A stretch of 8,588 bases of DNA. Origin: Polyangiaceae bacterium. GTDB taxonomy: Bacteria; Myxococcota_A; Polyangia; Polyangiales; Polyangiaceae. A program made the position numbers and the translations under genes. Shown here piece after piece: positions 1 to 7,316 of the stretch (positions are counted from its first letter, which is position 1; every line of letters starts with the position of its first letter). Under the pieces are notes generated by a model. It saw nothing but the letters and a program-made list of their open reading frames with translations, was not told where the DNA came from and ran no database searches. The stretch is taken from positions 1-8,588 of the forward strand of contig JAICXU010000093.1 of assembly GCA_025934595.1 (NCBI GenBank), in the 5' to 3' direction.

Positions 1-176
1 CGCGGGCTTCTCCCGCAACGCGAGGGACCTTTTGACACGTCGTACATGTGTGTGCAAGTGGTATTTGGTGTTGCGATGTAGAGTCTTGGGGGGCGAGAAA
101 CGGCCCAAATTTGCCCGAGTTTTCGGGGGCGCAGTGGGCGACGGTCCTGTGGAGCGCCGAATGCTACGATTCCGCG
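1..176. other. Upstream intergenic region of the Vps62-like lipoprotein gene
   Basis: I find no convincing coding sequence here. An open frame does run in from position 48 to the lipoprotein, but it would put 43 extra residues before a good signal peptide, so I treat this stretch as leader. Bases 2-16 form a perfect 5-bp inverted repeat, GCGGG and CCCGC around the loop CTTCT. A T-run follows about 12 bases later, too far away for a standard intrinsic terminator of an upstream gene. A TTGACA hexamer lies at 32-37, but no good -10 follows at 16-18 bases. TACGAT at 165-170 resembles a -10 element but lacks a -35 partner and would leave almost no leader. The promoter of the next gene is probably here but cannot be placed. 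Confidence 0.4.
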
Positions 177-1598
177 ATGGTCCTGCGAAGCCTGCGCGTC
201 TTCGCCCTCACGACCCTCGCGATCCTCCCGGCCACGAGCTGCGGCGGCGCCGACGATGCGAGCGAAGCCTCGTCGAACGCGCCCGATGGTGGCCCGAACG
301 CCGCGATCGACGCGCAAAGTAACGCCGGCGCGGCGGATGCGAGCCCGGTCGGAGGCTCTGCGGCGTGCAGAGCAGACGACATCGTCGCGGCGATCTCCGC
401 CTGCATCGATGGAGGCAGTGGGCCGCGCTCCTGCCTCGCGACCGCGCGCGCCGGCAATGCGTCGTCATGCGATGCGGATGCAGACGGCATCGACGACGCG
501 CTCGAAGACGCGATGATGAAGAGCTACGCGCCGGTCTTCGCGTTCAACTTGGGCGATGGCGGACACACGGCAGGAAGCACGGAGCCGAACTGGCCGATCA
601 ACGTCGATCACTACCTCGCCAACGCGACGGTCATCTGGCGCGTCGACGACAACGCGTCGTCGGTCGAAACGGTCGACTTGGCGCCCACGCTCGCCGCATT
701 GCCCTCGGAAAAATTCGAAGGCCATCCCGCGGCGTCGCCCGTCCTCGGCGACGGTCCGAACTTCTGGCTTTGTCTGAATCAACCCGGCGGAAATTACTCC
801 GACGACGCGCTCGTCACGACGATGGACGCGTCGCGCACGCTCGCGGAGGGCATCGATCTCTTCGTCGACGTTCGACCCGCCGGCAGCGATCCGCAGGGGA
901 AATATGCCGTGATCGGGTACATGTTGTATTATGCATATAATTCCTTTTCGCTCGACAATCACGAAGGCGACTGGGAGGGCGGCGCCGTCTTCGTGAATCT
1001 CGACACCGGCGCCGTGGCCGCGCTCGACACCGAGCGACATGCGACGGCCGACACCGAAAAGCTCGTGCCCCTCGAAGGCCCGGGCGCGCTCGATGCGAAG
1101 GATCCGAACGGAGAGGCGCCCTACTACGACGTGTGCGATCCCACCGACACGAACGACATCGGCGGCGTCCGCTTCTGGGATTTCGGCGGCAAGGAACATC
1201 ACGCCGTCATCTATGCCGCTGCCGGATCACACGCGTCGTACGCGTATCCGGGCGCCACGAAAATCCAAGGCGTCGGATGCAGCGAAGCCACGATGGTGCG
1301 CGACGTCCACAACGGCAACGCGGAGAAGCTCGTTCCGTTCGAGAGCGCGTACTCCACCGATTGGAGCGGCGCGAAATCGACGATCACGAACGGCGTGCAT
1401 TTCGTGAACCTCGGCGAGCCTGGACACCTGCGCGCTGCCTTCAGCTCGTTCGCGGGACAATGGGGGTGTCAGCTCGGCTCGATCGCGAAGTCATATCCGG
1501 GGCCGTGGGACAACCAGAGGCTTTGCCGGCATTGGCTCACGAACGACTGGGGAAACGCGCCGCCGTTTCAGCCGAGCACGGCGACGACGTGCGAGTGA
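177..1598 (+). CDS. Exported lipoprotein with Vps62-related domain
   Basis: 473 residues if ATG 177 is used. This start places a basic n-region (RSLR), a hydrophobic stretch and a lipobox-like ATSC at the N-terminus, so Cys22 is the likely lipidated residue. The in-frame opening at 48 would bury that signal. No clear Shine-Dalgarno is seen. Residues 23-60 are an Asp/Ala/Gly/Ser-rich linker. D99-x-D101-x-D103-G104 with E110 fits a Ca-binding EF-hand or thrombospondin-3-like loop and runs straight into SYAPVFAF. The rest matches the Vps62-related (DUF946) pattern: YMLYYAYN followed by NHEGDWEGG (261-269), then AAAGSHASYAYPG (347-359), then GQWG (427-430) and a Trp-rich tail. Ten Cys after Cys22 suggest disulfides and an extracytoplasmic location. 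The molecular role of bacterial Vps62-like proteins is not known to me. The gene converges on the epimerase, with 13 bases between the stop codons. Family assignment is from motifs, not a search. Confidence 0.85.
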   Translation: MVLRSLRVFALTTLAILPATSCGGADDASEASSNAPDGGPNAAIDAQSNAGAADASPVGGSAACRADDIVAAISACIDGGSGPRSCLATARAGNASSCDADADGIDDALEDAMMKSYAPVFAFNLGDGGHTAGSTEPNWPINVDHYLANATVIWRVDDNASSVETVDLAPTLAALPSEKFEGHPAASPVLGDGPNFWLCLNQPGGNYSDDALVTTMDASRTLAEGIDLFVDVRPAGSDPQGKYAVIGYMLYYAYNSFSLDNHEGDWEGGAVFVNLDTGAVAALDTERHATADTEKLVPLEGPGALDAKDPNGEAPYYDVCDPTDTNDIGGVRFWDFGGKEHHAVIYAAAGSHASYAYPGATKIQGVGCSEATMVRDVHNGNAEKLVPFESAYSTDWSGAKSTITNGVHFVNLGEPGHLRAAFSSFAGQWGCQLGSIAKSYPGPWDNQRLCRHWLTNDWGNAPPFQPSTATTCE

Positions 1599-1611
1599 TG
1601 TAGCCGCGCTT

Positions 1612-2424
1612 TCAGGCGAGCGCGTACTCGACCCACATCGAACGGCTTTGGCGTGGCTCGAGGATGATCAGCGATTCACCCGAGTTGAGCGCGTTGCCGG
1701 GACAGGTCCAGGGCTCGACGCACACGAAGTCTTTTCCAGCGAGCGTCCAGACGACCCATCGTGAAAATTCCGGCGAGCCGCGAAGGCGCACGGCGTGCGA
1801 GTTCGTGCGAAGCGTGCAGTCGCCGGTGTGATCGACGAGGTGAAGATCGATCTCGTTCGCGGTGAGATCGATTTTTTCGATCGCGCCCGTCTTCTTCGTG
1901 ACGTTGTCGAATGCGCGCGTGGCGTTCGTGTCGACGTGCGCGCTCGCCTTGTCGGCTTGCGAAACCGCGAAGTACGGATGAAACCCGGCGCCGAACGGCA
2001 TCGGCGAATCGGACTCGTTCGTGAACGTCATGTCGATGCGAAGTGAATTCGCGCCGAGCCCATACGTGTATTCTGCATTGAAATTCCAAGGATATTCACG
2101 GCGAATTTCGTCGTTCGAATGCATGCGCAGCGTGACCGAGCGCGTGTCCCTGGCGGCCACTTCCCACGCGACGTTGCGCGCGAAGCCGTGTTGCTTGAGC
2201 GAGCCTTTCGCTCCACGCCATGCGTAGGCGTCACCTTCGAGCTTGCCGGGCGACGGAAACAAGACGGGATTGCCGCCACGCACGTTCTTCGTCGGGTCTC
2301 CCAACGTCGCCTCGTCGAGGCAGAAGAGCTCGCGTCCTTCCAAGACGAGATGCGTCGCCATGCCGCCGCGTTCGGGAACGACGACGAGCCGGCTGTTCGA
2401 TTCGGTGATCTCGACGTGCTTCAA
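1612..2424 (-). CDS. Aldose 1-epimerase (galactose mutarotase-like), LacX-type
   Basis: 270 residues, cytoplasmic, no signal peptide. The family interconverts alpha and beta anomers of aldoses on a beta-sandwich scaffold. GGNPVLFPSPGKL (50-62) leads into KQHGFAR with His79, then GAGFHPYF with His149, then FVCVEPW with Glu237. These correspond to the two conserved histidines and the catalytic glutamate of GalM-like enzymes, so the active site looks intact. The length fits the short LacX/YihR branch better than full GalM (about 340 residues). The likely start is TTG at 2424-2422. An in-frame TAG lies six codons upstream and the only nearby ATG is codon 23, which would remove the conserved first strand (RLVVVPERGGMATH). 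AAGG lies just before the TTG, closer than ideal. It is the last gene of the minus-strand block, 37 bases after the kinase stop, so translation may depend on upstream expression. The substrate sugar cannot be read from the sequence. Confidence 0.9.
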   Translation of the reverse strand: MKHVEITESNSRLVVVPERGGMATHLVLEGRELFCLDEATLGDPTKNVRGGNPVLFPSPGKLEGDAYAWRGAKGSLKQHGFARNVAWEVAARDTRSVTLRMHSNDEIRREYPWNFNAEYTYGLGANSLRIDMTFTNESDSPMPFGAGFHPYFAVSQADKASAHVDTNATRAFDNVTKKTGAIEKIDLTANEIDLHLVDHTGDCTLRTNSHAVRLRGSPEFSRWVVWTLAGKDFVCVEPWTCPGNALNSGESLIILEPRQSRSMWVEYALA

Positions 2425-2460
2425 AGCCTTGGTCTCGGTCTAGGTCCAGGTCTCGGTCTT
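2425..2460. repeat. Degenerate hexanucleotide tandem repeat between kinase and epimerase genes
   Basis: Read on the plus strand, 2431-2460 divides exactly into five 6-base units: ggtctc, then ggtcta, then ggtcca, then ggtctc, then ggtctt. A weaker sixth unit, agcctt, sits at 2425-2430. The GGTC core is invariant in three of the five and changes only in the last two bases overall. The 11-mer ggtctcggtct occurs twice, 18 bases apart (2431 and 2449). The repeat fills almost the whole gap between the kinase stop and the epimerase start. On the minus strand one unit contributes the TAG that closes the epimerase frame upstream of its TTG. No stable hairpin is obvious, because the units are direct rather than inverted. 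Its function is unknown. Confidence 0.8.
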
Positions 2461-2461
2461 C

Positions 2462-5400
2462 TCAGAGCGCGGCGGAAAATTCTTTGCCGAACTCGATCGG
2501 CGATGGGCGATCAGCCGGGGCCTGGGCCGTCGCCGCGCGGAGAAGCTTCGCGAGCGCCGTCGGATACGGCTTCAGACGCTCGGCGTCTTCCCACGGATCG
2601 CGGCGCATGTGCGCCATGATGCGATCGCGCGGATTTTCCACTTCGTCGAAGAACGTGCGCCCCGTCGTCACGTTGTAGATCGTGCCTGCGAGCGCGTAGA
2701 CGTCGCTCCGTGGATCGAGCTCGATGGGATCGAGCACTTGTTCGGGCGCGATGTATCCCGCCGTGCCGGCAACGAAGCGACCCGCCGCGTCTTGCGGAAC
2801 GCGGATCGCGCGCACCATGCCGAAATCGATGACGACGGTCGCGAGCGGCGTTGCGCGCGCAGGATCGCGGTGTTTTTCACCTTCGAATTTTTCGCCGCCT
2901 TGCAGCGGCAGCCGCAGCCAAATGTTCGCGGGCTTGATGTCGCGATGCACGAGGCCCGCGCCGTGAAGCGCCGCGAGACCCGCGCACGACTCGGCGATGA
3001 CGTTTTTCAGCTCGAACAAAGTCATCGGACGCGCGGCGGCATATTGTTTCAAATCCGCGCCGATCAAATACTCGAGCACGAGGAACGGAACGCCATCGGA
3101 CACGCCGCGATCGATGATGTTCGCGACGTTCGGGTGATAGAGGCCGGCGAGCGCCTTTGCTTCTTCGACGAACGAGGCCAAAATTCCCTCTCGTTCGACG
3201 TCGTTCGCTTGCGCGAGCGCGTCCGCCTTCGGGATCTTGAGGACGAAGTAGCGGTCGGCGCCGGGCTTTCGCACGAGCCACACCGATCCGATGCCACCTT
3301 CGCCGAGGGGCTTCACGAGCTCGTAGCCTTCGATCATCTTCGGCTCTTTTTTCTTCGGAGCCGGCGGCGGCGGGCGCGTGCGACCGATCGCGCCGCGCAC
3401 CGCGTCTTCGAGCAGCGCCGACGTGACCGGGCCGAGCGAGGCGAGCCACACGTCGAGCATCGAAATTTCTCGCGCGCGGATCGCACGTGCGACGAGACCG
3501 GCGATGCGCGGCGCATTTTCGGTGGTGCGGCGCTGCAGCGAGTCGTCCGCGCTCTCGGCCTCCGCCGGATGCAGCGCCTTCACCGGATTCGCGAGCGCGG
3601 AATGCAATCGATCGGCGGCGAGCACGAGCTCCGTGCAGAGCGGCTCGAGACCCGTTTTGTGTCCCGCCGCTTCCGCGAACGATTCGAGCGCTTTCGAAAG
3701 CGATGCGAGCGCGTGGGCGAGCTCGGTGTCTTGGGCATGGAGCTGCGCGAGCGCGTCGGCGGCCGACGATCCCCACGAGCCATCGGCCATGCCGAGCGTC
3801 ATGGCGTTGCGCAACGCTTCCGCGCGCTCGCTGGATTGCTCGAGCGCGCTCGTCGCGATCATCGGCAGGGCGGTCGCGAGCTGGAGCAGCATCTGCGGGC
3901 GATCGATGACGAGCGCCCACCACGCAGCGAAGGGACCGAGCCATTTCGCGTCGTCGACCTCACCGAGCGCCGTGCCTTGCGTCGTGTCGACCAAGCGCCA
4001 AAACAGCGCGGAAAGAGCCGTTTTCAAGCTCTCCGGGAGCTCGCGCGATCCATCCGCAAGGCCTTGCAGCTTGCGAAGCCATAGACACGTCGCGTGGCAC
4101 GTGGGGCCGCGACCGGGACCGAGATCCGATTCCTCGCCGCATGCATCGAGCGCATAGCCGCCGAGGCGAATGGCGAGGACCTCGAGCGGCGCATCTTTCG
4201 TCAGGTCGGGCGCGAGGTCGACGTTCTGCCCCGCACGGCGCTCTTTCACGAGGTCCAAAATTTCCGACGGCGCCTTCGCGACCGTCTTCCATGTCTCTTC
4301 GAGATCGGGCTCGGCGATGCGATCACCCGCGGGGCTCGTCGCGAGGAGCGGTCCCCACAGGCGAAGCGCGAACGCGCGCGCGGTGCCTTCGAGCGCGTTC
4401 ATCGCGGCGGCGCGACGACGTGCATCCTGCAAACCGAGGGCGACCGTGCGCGCCTCGCTGAAATTCGTGGCGAGCGTTCCTGCGAAGCGCGCGGCGCGGG
4501 CGTCCGCTTCTTCGTCGTCGTATTGCGCGGCCACGCGCACGAGATTTTCGAGACCGAGCTCGACGTCGAGCGGATCGCGCTCGGCGTCGTCGATGGCGTC
4601 GGTGACGGCGAGGACCTCGAGCCAGCGACGCGATTCATCGAGCGATTCGGGTCGCGCGAAACGCGCACGTTCGCGAAGCGCACGAAGCGGCTTTTCGACC
4701 TCGGCCTCGTGATAGCCACGACGCCAGATCGTCGCGAGCCCGCGCGCCATCGCACGTGCCGCGATCGCTCCGCCGTCACCGGCGACGACGCGAGCGGCGA
4801 GCTTGTTCCACACTTCGCGACGCTCGAAGAAAAGATACGGCGTGGCGGCGGCGATCGCCGCGAGCACCCATCCTTCTTCGTCTTTCGCATTCAAGATCGC
4901 GTTCATTTGCGTCGCGAGGAATTTCAGGCGATCGGCCGGGAGCGAAGCGAACGCGGTCGTCGCGCGCTGCCGCAAGATCTTCGATTCGCCGAGCGCCCAA
5001 TCGAGCAGCGTGCCTTCGAGCTGCTCCATCGCGCCCGTCAAACGTCCGAGCGCGCGCGCCGCATGAACCCACACGAGCGGCTCGGGGTGGAGCAAGAGGG
5101 GTTGCAGCACTTGCAGCGTTTTTCCGAACAGCTCGTAGTCGGTCGCCGGCGGAATGCCGCCCACGCTGATCTCGAGACAACGCGCTGCGAGCACGCGGCC
5201 TCGCAACGCGCCCCGCGCGGGGCCTCGCACCATGACCTCGAACGTGTCGTTCGAGGCCCAAATCCATTTTCCGAGCGCCGGCACCTCGCGTGCGCTCGCG
5301 CCCGCTTCCCAAATCAAGATCTCGAGCCGCGCGCGCGCCTCCGCATTTTGCGGCTCGAGGAGGACGTTTCCATTTCCGAGCAGCGGCGCGCACGCGAGCG

Positions 5401-5803
5401 CGTCGAGGAGCGGTCCTTCGACGACACGCGCGCGAGCGACCGCGGCGATGCGATCCGCGAAGCGATCTTGCTTCGCGGATGCGTGCAAATACGGGGCGAT
5501 TTTCGCGTCGCGACGCCACGTGCTCGCTTCGCACCACGAGAAGAGAATCTCGCCGACGTCTTCCTCGAAGAGCGGCAGGAGAAGCTCGAGCTCCTCGTCG
5601 GAGTGCGAGGCCTTCGAAAAGGCGTCGCCGAGGAGATCGGCGGCGGGCTTCAGATCGGCCGCGAGCTCCGGATCGATTTTTTGCTGCGAGCCCACGCGAC
5701 CTGCGGCGCGCCATCGCGCTTTCAATGCGTCGCGCGTTTCGGGCTTGTCCGCGATCGCTTCGACTAGCTTCCCGAGGGCATCGACTTCCGGTGAGGGCGG
5801 CAT
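2462..5803 (-). CDS. Large Ser/Thr protein kinase with N-terminal helical-repeat region and C-terminal Hanks-type kinase domain
   Basis: 1113 residues. Residues 1-808 are Ala/Leu/Glu-rich and look all-helical. LLLHPEPLVWVHAARALGRL (236-255) is a HEAT-like repeat, and similar helices follow to about 360. A Pro/Lys linker (809-823, with PPPPAPKKK) leads into the kinase domain (824-1113). Catalytic features are complete: glycine loop GEGGIGSV (834-841), Lys856 in VLKIPK, alpha-C Glu881, HRDIKPAN with Asp955 and Asn960, DFG at 993-995, GTAGYIAPEQ with Glu1021, Asp1034 and ADRPS near the end. It should therefore be an active ATP-dependent kinase. Between Asn960 and DFG there are about 18 more residues than usual. 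No membrane helix is seen, so it is probably cytosolic. The ATG at 5803 is preceded by GAGGG with 8-base spacing. The gene follows the SDR stop by 22 bases and precedes the epimerase by 37, consistent with one operon. The N-terminal region may be a protein-binding scaffold or sensor; its ligand is unknown. Confidence 0.92.
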   Translation of the reverse strand: MPPSPEVDALGKLVEAIADKPETRDALKARWRAAGRVGSQQKIDPELAADLKPAADLLGDAFSKASHSDEELELLLPLFEEDVGEILFSWCEASTWRRDAKIAPYLHASAKQDRFADRIAAVARARVVEGPLLDALACAPLLGNGNVLLEPQNAEARARLEILIWEAGASAREVPALGKWIWASNDTFEVMVRGPARGALRGRVLAARCLEISVGGIPPATDYELFGKTLQVLQPLLLHPEPLVWVHAARALGRLTGAMEQLEGTLLDWALGESKILRQRATTAFASLPADRLKFLATQMNAILNAKDEEGWVLAAIAAATPYLFFERREVWNKLAARVVAGDGGAIAARAMARGLATIWRRGYHEAEVEKPLRALRERARFARPESLDESRRWLEVLAVTDAIDDAERDPLDVELGLENLVRVAAQYDDEEADARAARFAGTLATNFSEARTVALGLQDARRRAAAMNALEGTARAFALRLWGPLLATSPAGDRIAEPDLEETWKTVAKAPSEILDLVKERRAGQNVDLAPDLTKDAPLEVLAIRLGGYALDACGEESDLGPGRGPTCHATCLWLRKLQGLADGSRELPESLKTALSALFWRLVDTTQGTALGEVDDAKWLGPFAAWWALVIDRPQMLLQLATALPMIATSALEQSSERAEALRNAMTLGMADGSWGSSAADALAQLHAQDTELAHALASLSKALESFAEAAGHKTGLEPLCTELVLAADRLHSALANPVKALHPAEAESADDSLQRRTTENAPRIAGLVARAIRAREISMLDVWLASLGPVTSALLEDAVRGAIGRTRPPPPAPKKKEPKMIEGYELVKPLGEGGIGSVWLVRKPGADRYFVLKIPKADALAQANDVEREGILASFVEEAKALAGLYHPNVANIIDRGVSDGVPFLVLEYLIGADLKQYAAARPMTLFELKNVIAESCAGLAALHGAGLVHRDIKPANIWLRLPLQGGEKFEGEKHRDPARATPLATVVIDFGMVRAIRVPQDAAGRFVAGTAGYIAPEQVLDPIELDPRSDVYALAGTIYNVTTGRTFFDEVENPRDRIMAHMRRDPWEDAERLKPYPTALAKLLRAATAQAPADRPSPIEFGKEFSAAL

Positions 5804-5811
5804 CGCGTCTG

Positions 5812-5821
5812 CCCTCGAGGG
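5812..5821 (-). promoter_or_regulatory. Ribosome-binding site of the kinase gene inside a perfect 10-bp palindrome
   Basis: CCCTCGAGGG is a perfect palindrome lying in the 22-base gap between the SDR stop and the kinase ATG. Its 3' half on the minus strand, GAGGG (5816-5812), is the Shine-Dalgarno and stands 8 bases before the ATG. This supports ATG 5803 as the true start. With no loop the palindrome cannot fold well on itself as RNA, so it may be chance or a DNA-binding half-site pair. Confidence 0.55.
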
Positions 5822-5825
5822 TATC

Positions 5826-7316
5826 TCACCACTCGCACGGCTTGTAGTCCTTCAGGAACTTTCCCCACACGTGATTACCCGTCAAAAGCCCGGAAAAAAA
5901 CGGGTCGCAGATGCGTGCGGCGCCGTCGACGACGTCGAGCGGCGGCTCGAAGTCGTGCACGTTTCGTTTGCGCTGAGAGAGCTGCGCGGGGTCCTCGTCC
6001 GTGACCCAACCCGTGTCGACCGCGTTCATGAAGATGCCGCTCTTCGCGTAGTCGGGCGCGGACGTGAGCGTCATCATGTTGAGCGCGGCCTTCGCCATGT
6101 TCGTGTGTGGATGCTTGTCGGTCTTCGTGCGCCGCGCGAACTGTCCTTCCATCGCCGACACGTTGACGATGTGCTTGTCGTGCCCCGGCGCGCGCATCAT
6201 CAAGTCTTTCAGCTTCGCGCACAGGACGAACGGCGCGACGGAGTTCACGAGCTGCACCTCCAACATTTCCGGCGCCGGCACCTCGGCGAGCGTCATGCGC
6301 CAGCTGTTCATTTTGCGGAGATCGATTTGTTGGAGATCGGCGTCGAGCTTCGCGAGCGGAAACACCTCGCCGTCCTTCGCGCGATCATCGAATGCACACG
6401 GCAGCTGCGAGCGCTCCGCCGAGAGCTGCAAGCCCACGAAATCGGAGCCGGCTTCGAGGGCGAGCGCCGACTTGCACTGCTCGTGCTCGCGCAGCAAATA
6501 CCGCACATTTTCCGGCAAATTCTCGAGGGGCTGCGTTTCGAGCTCGAGCATGTGCGTGTAGAAGCCCGCCGGCCGCCGCACCGTCTGCGCGGCGTTGTTG
6601 ATCAAGATGTCGAGCCGCGATTTCGATTGCACGAGGAAGCGCGCGAAGAGCTCGACGCTCGGCACGTGACGAAGATCGAGCCCGTGGATCTCGAGCCTGT
6701 CTTTCCATTTTTCGAAATCGGCCTCGCGCGCATAGCGAGAAGCGGCGTCACGCGGAAAGCGCGTCGTCACGATCACGTGTGCGCCCGCGCGAAGCATCAT
6801 GAGCGCGGCTTGGTAGCCGATCTTGATCCGCGCCCCGGTGATGAGCGCGACCTTGCCGACGAGCGACGCGGTTTGGAAACGCTTTTCGTAATTCAGCTCC
6901 GCGCAGGGCGTGCACATCGCGTCGTAGAACGGATGCACGGCGCGAAACTCCGTCTTGCACACGTAGCAATCGCGCGCCTTCGTGAGCTCGCCGACGCCGC
7001 CTTCGGTGCCGAGCACGCGCTTCGGCGCTTCGAAGACCTCCGCGCGACGCGCCGCGCGAATTTCAGTGGCGGCGCGAAGATCACGATCATGCGCTTTTTT
7101 CTGTTGGTGCGTGATCACGCGAAACGCCTTCGTCGCGCGTTGCTGCTCATGCCGCGTCGGTCGCGACAGCCGCCCCGCCGCTTGGAGAAGCGACACGCGC
7201 TCGTCGCGAGGCATGTCCGCGAGGAGCGTGCGGTCCTCCACGATCGCCTCGAGCATCGCGACGAGACGCGCGCGATCCTCCGGCGAAATGCGAGTCTTCT
7301 TGACGACGGAGGACAT
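5826..7316 (-). CDS. Atypical SDR-family oxidoreductase-like protein with zinc knuckle
   Basis: 496 residues from ATG 7316, which has AGAAGG (7332-7327) 10 bases upstream. A GTG at 7337 would add seven residues but has a poorer site. Residues 1-110 are charged and helical. C117-x2-C120 and C135-x2-C138 form a likely zinc knuckle. A Rossmann domain follows: GKVALITGARIKIG (154-167), DLR (214-216), ILINNAAQ (237-244), Asn358 in QLVNSVAPF, NVSAMEG with Ser387, and TNMAK with Lys409. Compared with classical SDRs, the TGxxxGxG loop has Lys165 in place of Gly, and the catalytic Tyr of YxxxK is Thr405. About 90 extra residues lie between NNAA and the Asn358 strand. The C-terminal pattern GKFLKDYKPCEW completes the domain, so it is not truncated. 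I recognise a conserved SDR-like family with these same departures, but I know of no assigned reaction. NAD(P) binding is likely; classical Tyr-dependent chemistry is doubtful. First gene of the minus-strand operon. Confidence 0.85.
   Translation of the reverse strand: MSSVVKKTRISPEDRARLVAMLEAIVEDRTLLADMPRDERVSLLQAAGRLSRPTRHEQQRATKAFRVITHQQKKAHDRDLRAATEIRAARRAEVFEAPKRVLGTEGGVGELTKARDCYVCKTEFRAVHPFYDAMCTPCAELNYEKRFQTASLVGKVALITGARIKIGYQAALMMLRAGAHVIVTTRFPRDAASRYAREADFEKWKDRLEIHGLDLRHVPSVELFARFLVQSKSRLDILINNAAQTVRRPAGFYTHMLELETQPLENLPENVRYLLREHEQCKSALALEAGSDFVGLQLSAERSQLPCAFDDRAKDGEVFPLAKLDADLQQIDLRKMNSWRMTLAEVPAPEMLEVQLVNSVAPFVLCAKLKDLMMRAPGHDKHIVNVSAMEGQFARRTKTDKHPHTNMAKAALNMMTLTSAPDYAKSGIFMNAVDTGWVTDEDPAQLSQRKRNVHDFEPPLDVVDGAARICDPFFSGLLTGNHVWGKFLKDYKPCEW

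Noticed and set aside
2..33. Possible intrinsic terminator (GCGGG-CTTCT-CCCGC then T-run)
   Set aside because: The stem is only 5 bp and TTTT begins about 12 bases after it, so it does not fit a standard terminator; the upstream gene is also not visible.
59..76. Possible sigma-54 promoter (TGG...TTGC)
   Set aside because: The GG to GC spacing is 11 rather than 10 bases and the -24 element (TGGTAT) departs from TGGCAC.
48..176. Upstream extension of the Vps62-like lipoprotein start to position 48
   Set aside because: It would place 43 residues with no export signal before a proper signal peptide and lipobox; ATG 177 explains the protein better.
465..1202. Minus-strand open frame of 245 codons inside the Vps62-like gene
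   Set aside because: No motif or signal, Arg/Val-rich, and it lies fully under a gene with convincing signal peptide and domain motifs.
2609..5767. Two long plus-strand open frames (2609-4084 and 4094-5767) opposite the kinase gene
   Set aside because: Composition is Arg/Glu/His-rich without recognisable folds, while the minus-strand frame carries complete kinase motifs.
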